5,663 nt of DNA from Ignavibacteria bacterium (GTDB taxonomy: Bacteria; Bacteroidota; Ignavibacteria; Ignavibacteriales; Melioribacteraceae): contig DAIEQT010000195.1 in NCBI GenBank assembly GCA_027347545.1, positions 1 to 5,663 on the forward strand, given 5' to 3'. Below are positions 1-5,663 of this stretch, one piece after another (within the stretch, counting starts at the first letter, position 1; each line of letters starts with the position of its first letter). Position numbers and translations under genes: made by a program. The notes under the pieces were generated by a model. It worked only from the letters and a program-made list of their open reading frames with translations. It was not told where the DNA came from and ran no database searches.

Positions 1-325
1 GCATAAAAATAGCTGCACGGTCTTGCCATTCCATAGCAGACCAGGTCTTCCACGCTTCCATTGCGGTATCTATTGCCATCTGAACTTCTTTTGTACCTGC
101 TTTATGATATTTGCCAAGAACATGTTTATGATTGTGCGGCATTACAATATTAGCTGTATCTCCGGTTCTAATTTCTTTCCCACCGATTATGAGAGGAATA
201 TCAACAACTTGATTATGCATTTCTGCAAGTTTTGCCTTGAGTAGAGCGCGTTCCGGCGAGCCGGGCGCAAATGTTTTTACCGGTTCGTTTTCCGGCATTG
301 GATGATGAAAAACTGCATTTGCCAT
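1..325 (-). CDS. pruA: 1-pyrroline-5-carboxylate dehydrogenase, N-terminal part (runs off the left edge)
   Basis: This is the first 108 residues of an L-glutamate gamma-semialdehyde (P5C) dehydrogenase, a cytosolic aldehyde dehydrogenase that oxidises P5C or its open-chain semialdehyde to glutamate with NAD+. The ALDH4A1-type N-terminus is visible: NEPVKTFAPGSPER at residues 13-26, IPLIIGGKEIRTG at 43-55, PHNHKHVLGKYHKAG at 63-77, and a WxxMxWQDRAAIF helix at 95-107. The catalytic Cys and Glu and most of the NAD-binding fold lie outside the window. The start is the ATG at 325-323, preceded on the minus strand by AAGGAA with a 5 nt spacer. The gene follows the kinase gene by 53 bp on the same strand and may be co-transcribed with it. 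Its substrate is the product of the hydroxyproline dehydratase encoded on the opposite strand, which supports the assignment. Identity as a P5C dehydrogenase is secure; extension to 3-hydroxy-P5C is possible but not visible here. Confidence 0.9.
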   Translation of the reverse strand, partial: MANAVFHHPMPENEPVKTFAPGSPERALLKAKLAEMHNQVVDIPLIIGGKEIRTGDTANIVMPHNHKHVLGKYHKAGTKEVQMAIDTAMEAWKTWSAMEWQDRAAIFM

Positions 326-378
326 GCTATTTCCTTGATAATTAAATTCAAAAATCTTTATTGATATAACGAAGAACT

Positions 379-1239
379 TTAGTCGGAAAGTTCACTCTTG
401 TTAGGAAGTGTAAAGATGAATTTACTGCCTTTGTTTATTTCACTTTCCGCCCAAATTTTGCCCCCATGTTTTTCTACTATCTCTTTGCAAAGCACCAAAC
501 CGATCCCATTCCCGCTTTCTTTATTGGTTCCATGGGTGGTGAACTGGATGTCTATCCTGAATAGCTTGGGTATATTTTCTTGTTTTATTCCAACTCCGTT
601 ATCCGAGACAACTACCAATACCACATCGTCCTCTGCAAAGGCAGTAATTTCAACAATTCCGCTGGTGTGTGTAAACTTAATAGCGTTCGAAATTAAATTT
701 CGCAAAAGCAAAGAGAGCATATCGTTGTCAGCCAATATCTTTTGCTTAGGGTTGATGTTTATAGTGAGATTAATCTTTTTGTTTTTAATATTCGATTCAA
801 ATAGACGTAAGACTTTTTGTAGTTCGCCGGTTAAATTCAAATTTGCCGGCTCCATAATCATTCTGCCGGATTGAATACGCGACCAGTTTAACAAATCATC
901 TAGAAATTTGTATTGTGTATGCAGTGCCTCGTTAAGTGAAAATACAAGTTCCTTAAAGTCATCCTTATCAAGCGTCTCATACTCATCAACCAAATATTTG
1001 GAAATGCTGAGTAATCCTTGGAAAGGCGAGCGTAGATCATGTGCGATTATCGAGAAGAACTTATCCTTAGAATCATTGATTTCCTTGAGCTCTTCGTTCT
1101 TTCTTTTAATCACTTCTTCGCTTTCTTTATAGCTAAGAAGCAACTGCCGATAGTTTGCCCAAATGTCTTTTAGTTCTTCAACTTCCTGATAAAATTTATC
1201 GAACTCGCTGGATGAATCACCCTTAAGAATATCACGCAT
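379..1239 (-). CDS. Soluble sensor-less histidine kinase
   Basis: This 286-residue protein is a two-component histidine kinase that should autophosphorylate on a His and pass the phosphate to a response regulator. The order is a charged, probably coiled-coil N-terminus (about 12-60), a HisKA dimerisation domain with the H-box around H67 (AHDLRSP, 66-72), and a HATPase_c domain. The ATPase part has the N-box (RNLISNAIKF, N181 and N185), G1 box (DNGVGI, 213-218), F-box (about 224-234) and G2 box (GNGIGL, 243-248), so it looks catalytically intact. I see no membrane segment, signal peptide, PAS, GAF or receiver domain. The ATG at 1239 is the first possible start, because an in-frame TGA lies two codons upstream. 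Its ribosome binding site is poor (a GAGGG 13 nt away). No response regulator is next to it in the window. It is divergent from the hydroxyproline genes and upstream of pruA, so a role in controlling them is plausible but only inferred. Confidence 0.92.
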   Translation of the reverse strand: MRDILKGDSSSEFDKFYQEVEELKDIWANYRQLLLSYKESEEVIKRKNEELKEINDSKDKFFSIIAHDLRSPFQGLLSISKYLVDEYETLDKDDFKELVFSLNEALHTQYKFLDDLLNWSRIQSGRMIMEPANLNLTGELQKVLRLFESNIKNKKINLTININPKQKILADNDMLSLLLRNLISNAIKFTHTSGIVEITAFAEDDVVLVVVSDNGVGIKQENIPKLFRIDIQFTTHGTNKESGNGIGLVLCKEIVEKHGGKIWAESEINKGSKFIFTLPNKSELSD

Positions 1240-1287
1240 AAACTTTCAGAATCCCTCAAAAAAGTGATGCCAATTTAATACAATAAT

Positions 1288-1317
1288 TTGAACGGCTGAA
1301 ATTAATATTTCTAAAAT
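1288..1317 (+). promoter_or_regulatory. Candidate sigma70-like promoter for the activase-hypD-aminopeptidase genes
   Basis: TTGAAC at 1288-1293 matches 4 of 6 bases of the -35 consensus. TAAAAT at 1312-1317 matches 5 of 6 of the -10 consensus, with an 18 bp spacer. Transcription would start near 1324, giving a leader of about 67 nt before the ATG at 1391. The region is AT-rich, so chance matches are likely. If the host is a Bacteroidota its main sigma factor may prefer a different consensus (TTTG and TAnnTTTG), for which I do not see a clean match here. Confidence 0.35.
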
Positions 1318-1319
1318 AT
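1305..1319. repeat. Short AT-rich palindrome within the divergent promoter region
   Basis: ATATTT at 1305-1310 and AAATAT at 1314-1319 are perfect inverted copies separated by 3 bp (CTA). The palindrome covers the candidate -10 box and overlaps the left arm of the larger inverted repeat at 1315-1351. It could be a regulator half-site pair or simply a by-product of AT-rich composition. Confidence 0.35.
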
Positions 1320-1351
1320 CCAACCGGAAGTTCGCAATAAATTTGGATATT
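1315..1351. repeat. Perfect 9 bp inverted repeat, candidate operator or leader hairpin
   Basis: AATATCCAA at 1315-1323 and TTGGATATT at 1343-1351 are exact reverse complements, separated by 19 bp. The arms are 28 bp apart, measured from the same point in each, which is close to but not exactly three helical turns. The left arm overlaps the candidate -10 region, and both arms lie upstream of the preferred activase start at 1391. This position suits an operator for a dimeric regulator. If transcription started further upstream, the arms could form an RNA hairpin, although a 19 nt loop with an AT-rich stem would be weak. The regulator is unknown. Confidence 0.45.
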
Positions 1352-1390
1352 CTTATTTTCACACAGCAAATAGAAGTGTTGAATTTCCAA

Positions 1391-2197
1391 ATGGCATTAA
1401 GCGGTTACATATTCGACATAAAGAAATATTCTGTAAACGATGGTCCAGGAATTAGAACAACCGTCTTTTTGAAAGGCTGTCCGCTAGTCTGTACTTGGTG
1501 CCACAATCCCGAAAGCCAGCGCAACGAACCGGAAGAAATTGAGAATTGTTCTTTTCGGTGGAATCTTCACGCCGATCACTCAAAGAAGAATACTGTAGGT
1601 GCAAAAATCTATACTGATGAAGTTATCAGAGAGATTGAGAAAGACAGAATGTTCTACGAAGAATCCAAAGGTGGTGTAACTTTCTCAGGCGGCGAACCGA
1701 TGCTGCAATTGGAATTCCTTAGTTCCGTATTGACAGAATGTAGAACCCGTGATATACATACCGCAATTGATACAACCGGTTACGCTCCGTTTTCAGACTT
1801 TGAAAAAATTTACAATTCAACTAACATTTTCCTTTACGATTTGAAACTGATGGATGATGAACTTCATTATGAGTATTGCGGAGTTTCCAACAAGCTTATA
1901 CATGAAAATTTGAGAAAGCTTACTGAGCGAGGGGAAAAAGTTATCCTTAGAATTCCGGTTATTCCTACAATTACAGCGACTGAAAAAAATATCAGTTCGA
2001 TGATAGAATTTATTTCCTCACTTAAAAATATTCGCGAAATTGACTTATTGCCTTTTCACAATACCGCAAAGTCTAAGTATGAAAGAATGAAAAGGCTAAG
2101 CAAGGTTGCCGAGCTTGTTCCGCCAACAGATGATTATATGAATGAATTAAAAAACAGATTCAGCTTACTTAACATTCCGGTGAAAATCGGAGGGTAA
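1391..2197 (+). CDS. Radical-SAM glycyl radical enzyme activase (activates HypD)
   Basis: This 268-residue radical SAM enzyme should use a [4Fe-4S] cluster and S-adenosylmethionine to abstract a hydrogen from the glycine of its partner, here HypD encoded 3 bp downstream. The activase signature runs from DGPGIRTTVFLKGC into the CX3CX2C cluster motif with C30, C34 and C37, followed by HNPESQ. The SAM-binding SGGEP motif is at 99-103. Further family blocks are IEKDRMFYEES (82-92), IDTTGYAP (126-133), FLYDLKLMDDELH (147-159), GVSNKLIHENL (164-174) and LLPFHNT (219-225), and the protein ends in VKIGG. Members with this NPESQ signature usually carry an eight-cysteine ferredoxin-like insert after the cluster motif; here only C53 remains in a linker of about 40 residues. 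The ATG at 1391 is preferred because it places the conserved GYIFDIKKYSVNDGPG block at the usual distance. An in-frame TTG at 1343 would add 16 unconserved residues, and neither start has a strong ribosome binding site. Other family names in use are pflA- or pflC-like. Confidence 0.92.
   Translation: MALSGYIFDIKKYSVNDGPGIRTTVFLKGCPLVCTWCHNPESQRNEPEEIENCSFRWNLHADHSKKNTVGAKIYTDEVIREIEKDRMFYEESKGGVTFSGGEPMLQLEFLSSVLTECRTRDIHTAIDTTGYAPFSDFEKIYNSTNIFLYDLKLMDDELHYEYCGVSNKLIHENLRKLTERGEKVILRIPVIPTITATEKNISSMIEFISSLKNIREIDLLPFHNTAKSKYERMKRLSKVAELVPPTDDYMNELKNRFSLLNIPVKIGG
2189..2194 (+). promoter_or_regulatory. Strong Shine-Dalgarno sequence of hypD, inside the activase gene
   Basis: GGAGGG at 2189-2194 encodes the final Gly-Gly of the activase and lies 6 nt before the hypD ATG, with the activase TAA in between. 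It is much stronger than the sites in front of the activase or the kinase. The arrangement suggests translational coupling plus higher output of the dehydratase than of its catalytic activase. Confidence 0.75.
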
Positions 2198-2200
2198 AAA

Positions 2201-4564
2201 ATGACAGAAAGGATAAATAAACTTAGAAGACAATCGTTAGATGCAATTCCAACAATGTCTTATGAACGTGCTCAGTTGTTAACAGAGTTCTACAAAAGCG
2301 GCGAGCCGCAGAAACATTCCGTGCCGGTTGCACGCGCAATGGCTTTCAAATACATTTTAGAACACAAAGAGCTTTGTATTAACGATGGCGAACTCTTTGT
2401 CGGAGAAAAAGGACCGGAACCCAAAGCCACACCTACATACCCTGAACTTTGCATTCACTCAAAAGATGATTTGGAAATTCTACATAATAGAGAAAAGGTT
2501 TGGTTCAAATCATCTGATGAAACGCGCAATGTAATTCTAAATGAAGTTGCCCCATTTTGGAATGGAAAAAGTATCAGAGAAAAAATTCTTGCAGAAGTTG
2601 ATGAAGAATGGCGCGATGCATACAAAGCCGGAATCTTTACCGAGTTTATGGAACAGCGCGCGCCGGGTCATACTGTCGGCGAAGATAAAATTTTCCGTAA
2701 AGGTATGTTTGATTTCAAAAAAGAAATTGAAGATGAGCTCGGCAAGTTAGATTTCTATAACGATAAAGAAGCATTTGCAAAGAGGGAAGAACTCCGCGCG
2801 ATGAATATTGCGGCAGACGCAATTATTCTTTTCGCAAATCGCTACAGCGAAAAACTTTTTGATCTTGCGGCGAAAGAGGAAGATACTCAGCGTAAGAATG
2901 AACTTGAGACAATGGCTGGAATCTGTCGGAGAGTTCCGGCAAACGCGCCGCGCACAATGTGGGAAGCTTTGCAATACTATTGGTTTATTCATCTTGGAAT
3001 TACAACCGAGCTAAATACCTGGGATTCATTTAATCCGGGAAGATTGGATCAGCATCTGCAACCTTTTTACAAAAGAGATTTGGAAAGCGGTTTAGTTACA
3101 GAAGAATTTGCAAAAGAACTTCTCCATTCTTTTTGGATAAAGTTTAATAATCAGCCCGCACCGCCAAAGGTGGGCGTTACTGCGCAAGAGAGCAACACCT
3201 ACACAGATTTCTGTTTGATAAATGTTGGCGGCGTAACGGAAAAAGGTGAGGACGCAACCAACGATATGACTTACATTCTTCTTGATGTAATTGAAGAGAT
3301 GCGATTGCTGCAACCGAGCTCGATGGTGCAAGTGAGTAAAAAGAATCCCGATAGACTTTTAAAGCGCGCACTAAAAATTATTAGAACTGGATATGGTCAG
3401 CCTTCAATTTTTAATACCGATGCGATCATTCAAGAATTAACGCAGCAGGGCAAATCAATTATTGATGCGCGATGCGGCGGAGCGAGCGGCTGTGTAGAAG
3501 CCGGGGCTTTTGGCAAAGAGAGTTATATTCTTACCGGCTACTTCAACATTCCTAAAGTTTTTGAAATTACTTTGAACAATGGTTTTGATCCGCGCACACA
3601 AAAGCAAATTGGTTTACAAACCGGCGATCCCACAACATTCAAAACATTCGATGAATTTTACTCCGCCTTCGAAAAGCAGTTGAATCACTTTGTTGATATA
3701 AAAATTAAAGGAAACATCATAATCGAAAGAATTTATACGCAGTATATGCCAGCGCCGTTTATGTCTATCTTGATTGATGACTGCATCAAGAAAGGAAGAG
3801 ATTACAACGCCGGCGGAGCGCGCTATAATTCATCCTACATTCAAGGTGTTGGTTTGGGGACGATTACAGATTCGCTTTCTTCTATCAAATACAATGTGTT
3901 TGGGAAAAAGAACTTGACGATGAGCGAAATGTTAGACTTGTTGAAATCAAACTTTGAGAACAAGAAAGATTTGCGCGATAAATTGTTCTTTGAAACTCCA
4001 AGATACGGCAACGACGACGATGCGGCAGATGATATAACGCGTCAAGTCTTCGAATCTTACTTTGCAGCGGTTGACGGAAGGCCAAACACTAAAGGTGGTC
4101 ACTTCCGCGTTGATCTTCTTCCAACAACCTGCCATGTTTATTTCGGAAGTGTACTTGGCGCAACACCGGACGGTCGCTATGCTAAAGAACCTGTCAGCGA
4201 AGGAATTTCTCCGGTTCAAGGAGCCGATGTTCATGGTCCAACCTCAGTGATTAAATCAGCGTCCAAGATTGATCACTTACGTACCGGCGGAACGTTGCTG
4301 AATCAAAAATTTACGCCCAACTTTTTAGCTACTGATGATGGAATTGAAAAAGTTGTAAATCTTATCCGCACATATTTTCGTTTGGACGGGCACCATATTC
4401 AGTTTAATGTTGTTAATGCCGAACTGTTAAAAGAAGCGCAGAAACATCCGGAAAAGTACCGTGATTTAATAGTTCGCGTTGCCGGTTACAGCGATTACTT
4501 TGTTGACCTCGGAAGTGATTTGCAAAACGAAATTATAAACCGTACTGAACACATGAGTTTTTAA
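2201..4564 (+). CDS. hypD: trans-4-hydroxy-L-proline dehydratase (glycyl radical enzyme)
   Basis: This 787-residue glycyl radical enzyme should dehydrate trans-4-hydroxy-L-proline to (S)-1-pyrroline-5-carboxylate in the cytoplasm, only under anoxic conditions. The PFL-like barrel carries the catalytic thiyl cysteine in SGCVEAG (C431) with the general base E433, and the C-terminal radical loop is RVAGYSDYF with G762. Residue numbers recalled from the Clostridioides difficile HypD structure (H160, D278, S334, F340, C434, E436, Y450, T645, G765, F152) are all matched at a constant offset of three: H157, D275, S331, F337, C431, E433, Y447, T642, G762, F149. Other near-identical blocks are FTEFMEQRAPGHTV (146-159), WIKFNNQPAPPKVG (312-325), GGARYN (538-543) and DGHHIQFNVV (729-738). 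Length and ends are normal, with no frameshift. The start has a strong ribosome binding site. Pyruvate formate-lyase or diol dehydratase is less likely because the hydroxyproline pocket is complete. The symbol is unrelated to the hydrogenase maturation gene of the same name. Confidence 0.94.
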   Translation: MTERINKLRRQSLDAIPTMSYERAQLLTEFYKSGEPQKHSVPVARAMAFKYILEHKELCINDGELFVGEKGPEPKATPTYPELCIHSKDDLEILHNREKVWFKSSDETRNVILNEVAPFWNGKSIREKILAEVDEEWRDAYKAGIFTEFMEQRAPGHTVGEDKIFRKGMFDFKKEIEDELGKLDFYNDKEAFAKREELRAMNIAADAIILFANRYSEKLFDLAAKEEDTQRKNELETMAGICRRVPANAPRTMWEALQYYWFIHLGITTELNTWDSFNPGRLDQHLQPFYKRDLESGLVTEEFAKELLHSFWIKFNNQPAPPKVGVTAQESNTYTDFCLINVGGVTEKGEDATNDMTYILLDVIEEMRLLQPSSMVQVSKKNPDRLLKRALKIIRTGYGQPSIFNTDAIIQELTQQGKSIIDARCGGASGCVEAGAFGKESYILTGYFNIPKVFEITLNNGFDPRTQKQIGLQTGDPTTFKTFDEFYSAFEKQLNHFVDIKIKGNIIIERIYTQYMPAPFMSILIDDCIKKGRDYNAGGARYNSSYIQGVGLGTITDSLSSIKYNVFGKKNLTMSEMLDLLKSNFENKKDLRDKLFFETPRYGNDDDAADDITRQVFESYFAAVDGRPNTKGGHFRVDLLPTTCHVYFGSVLGATPDGRYAKEPVSEGISPVQGADVHGPTSVIKSASKIDHLRTGGTLLNQKFTPNFLATDDGIEKVVNLIRTYFRLDGHHIQFNVVNAELLKEAQKHPEKYRDLIVRVAGYSDYFVDLGSDLQNEIINRTEHMSF

Positions 4565-4594
4565 CTTTGCAATTAGTAGAAGTACCAAACTATA

Positions 4595-4615
4595 ATTCCA
4601 GGCATGACCCGGAAT
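4595..4615. repeat. Imperfect palindrome in the hypD-aminopeptidase gap
   Basis: ATTCC at 4595-4599 pairs with GGAAT at 4611-4615. After one A-C mismatch, GG at 4601-4602 pairs with CC at 4608-4609 around a 5 nt CATGA loop. The stretch lies in the 76 bp between hypD and the aminopeptidase gene. No run of T follows on either strand, so it does not look like an intrinsic terminator. The sequence resembles the short dispersed palindromes built on TTCCGGGTCA and CCCGGAAT that occur in many bacterial genomes. In the transcript it could act as a processing or stability hairpin. Confidence 0.4.
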
Positions 4616-4640
4616 CCATAATAAAATAGAAGGTGAAACT

Positions 4641-5663
4641 ATGTTCAACTCAAAAATCTATGTTAACCGCAGAGCAGAACTTAAGAAGAAATTAAAATCG
4701 GGATTAATTCTATTTCCCAGCAACAATGAAGCCCCGATGAATTACACCGATAACACTTACACATTCCGTCAAGACTCTACTTTCCTTTATTATTTTGGAC
4801 TTGATCAAGCAGAGCTTGCCGCGGTTATAGATCTCGATGAGAATAAAGAAACGGTTTACGGAAATGATTTTACTATTGATGATATTGTTTGGATGGGACC
4901 ACAGCCTACAATTAAACAACGTGCGGTAAAATGTGGAGTTAAGTTTACAGCACCGGCAAGCGAATTAGAAACTGTTTGTTCTAACGCGATTAAGCAAGGA
5001 AGAAAAATTCATTTCGTTCCTCAGTACAGACACGATAACATTTTAAACCTGCATAAACTTCTTGGCATCGCTCCAAGGTACGTTAATGAATATGCTTCTA
5101 TGCAGCTTATAAAAGCTATTGCTGAGCAAAGACAAGTTAAAGCACCGGAAGAAATTGCAGAGCTGGAAAAAGCAATTGAGATTTCATACCAGATGCAGAC
5201 AACTGCGATGCGTTTTGCAAAACCGGGAATGTATGAACGGGATGTTATGGGCTTCATTGCCGGGTTAGCAATGTCGCTTGGCAGCGGACTTGGTTTTCCG
5301 GTGATATTCTCCCGTCATGCAGAAACTTTGCACAATCATTATTATGGTAATAAGCTTAAAGCCGGCGATTTGGTTGTAAACGATTCCGGTGCGGAATCTT
5401 TACTTCACTACGCAAGTGATATTACTCGTACTTTTCCGGTAAGCGGAAAGTTTACTCAAAGACAAAAAGACGTTTACGAAATTGTTTTGATTTCACAGCT
5501 CGTTTCAATTTCTGAAATCAAGCCAAAGGTTACTTACAAGTCGGTACATCTTAAATGTGCCGAGGTAATGGTTGATGGTTTGAAAGCACTTGGCTTAATG
5601 AAAGGAAACACAAAATCCGCAGTTGAAGCGGGTGCTCACGCTTTATTCTTTCCGCACGGACTC
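4641..5663 (+). CDS. pepP: Xaa-Pro aminopeptidase (peptidase M24B), N-terminal part (runs off the right edge)
   Basis: These 341 residues begin a metallo-aminopeptidase that removes the N-terminal residue when proline (and possibly hydroxyproline) is in second position. An AMP_N-type domain occupies about 1-140, with the typical FRQDSTFLYYFGL at 42-54. The pita-bread catalytic domain starts around 165. The first two metal ligands are D248 (VVNDSGAE) and D260 (YASDITRTF), and H231 corresponds to the conserved substrate-site His upstream of them. The sequence ends at FFPHGL, four residues before the expected metal-binding His, so that His and both metal-binding Glu lie outside the window. There is no signal peptide, so it should act in the cytosol on imported peptides. 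The ATG at 4641 has GAAGGTG at 4629-4635 as a good ribosome binding site. It lies 76 bp after hypD on the same strand and could be read through from it. A prolidase is the main alternative; the N-terminal domain favours aminopeptidase P. Confidence 0.9.
   Translation, partial: MFNSKIYVNRRAELKKKLKSGLILFPSNNEAPMNYTDNTYTFRQDSTFLYYFGLDQAELAAVIDLDENKETVYGNDFTIDDIVWMGPQPTIKQRAVKCGVKFTAPASELETVCSNAIKQGRKIHFVPQYRHDNILNLHKLLGIAPRYVNEYASMQLIKAIAEQRQVKAPEEIAELEKAIEISYQMQTTAMRFAKPGMYERDVMGFIAGLAMSLGSGLGFPVIFSRHAETLHNHYYGNKLKAGDLVVNDSGAESLLHYASDITRTFPVSGKFTQRQKDVYEIVLISQLVSISEIKPKVTYKSVHLKCAEVMVDGLKALGLMKGNTKSAVEAGAHALFFPHGL

Noticed and set aside
23..244. Plus-strand open frame of 73 codons at the left edge
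   Set aside because: It is the reverse complement of the clearly recognisable P5C dehydrogenase N-terminus on the minus strand.
398..874. Long plus-strand open frame of 158 codons opposite the kinase gene
   Set aside because: It is antisense to the conserved HisKA and HATPase_c coding region, has a low-complexity Ser, Leu and Ile-rich translation, no ribosome binding site and no family resemblance.
1246..1342. Lost sensor domain of the kinase by frameshift
   Set aside because: The in-frame TGA at 1248-1246 and the short AT-rich intergenic region leave no room for a domain, and I see no kinase-like or PAS-like coding remnant in the other minus-strand frames.
1343..1390. TTG start giving a 16-residue longer activase
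   Set aside because: The added residues are not part of the family pattern, the start codon is rare, and this TTG is part of the right arm of the inverted repeat. ATG at 1391 fits the conserved N-terminus. It cannot be excluded completely, since neither start has a strong ribosome binding site.
2201..4564. Annotation as pyruvate formate-lyase or glycerol/diol dehydratase
   Set aside because: These are common automatic labels for this fold. Formate-lyases use a Cys-Cys pair, whereas here a single catalytic Cys with the GCVE motif is present, and the hydroxyproline-contact residues match HypD.
4595..4640. Intrinsic terminator after hypD
   Set aside because: The hairpin is short and mismatched and is followed by CCATAATAAAATAG, with no T-tract on the plus strand. 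The minus strand also lacks one.

Overview
The window holds five protein genes and no RNA gene, insertion sequence or CRISPR array. Together they look like a small hydroxyproline and proline (collagen-type) catabolic locus. Base composition is moderately AT-rich. The histidine kinase style, an ALDH4A1-type P5C dehydrogenase and a Bacteroidota-like aminopeptidase P point to an anaerobic or facultative member of the FCB group, such as Ignavibacteriota or Bacteroidota. This placement is inferred from family resemblance and is not proven by a marker gene.

The minus strand carries two genes, in transcription order a soluble sensorless histidine kinase (1239 to 379) and then, after 53 bp, the first 108 residues of 1-pyrroline-5-carboxylate (P5C) dehydrogenase (325 to the left edge). 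The plus strand carries a radical-SAM glycyl-radical-enzyme activase (1391-2197), a glycyl radical enzyme recognisable as trans-4-hydroxy-L-proline dehydratase HypD (2201-4564), and the first 341 residues of an M24 Xaa-Pro aminopeptidase (4641 to the right edge). The two arms diverge from a 151 bp intergenic region (1240-1390), which holds a candidate promoter and a perfect 9 bp inverted repeat.

The proposed logic is as follows. The aminopeptidase trims Xaa-Pro-type peptides and helps liberate proline and hydroxyproline. The activase puts the glycyl radical on HypD. HypD dehydrates trans-4-hydroxy-L-proline to P5C. P5C dehydrogenase oxidises P5C to glutamate with NAD+. This differs from the well-known gut clostridial route, where P5C is reduced to proline. 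The HypD assignment is strong, because every active-site residue I recall for the Clostridioides difficile enzyme is present at a constant offset of three. The linked pathway and the regulatory role of the kinase are inferences from gene order.

The most unusual point is the activase. It clearly resembles the HypD-activase group outside the insert region but lacks the cysteine-rich ferredoxin-like insert that such activases usually carry.
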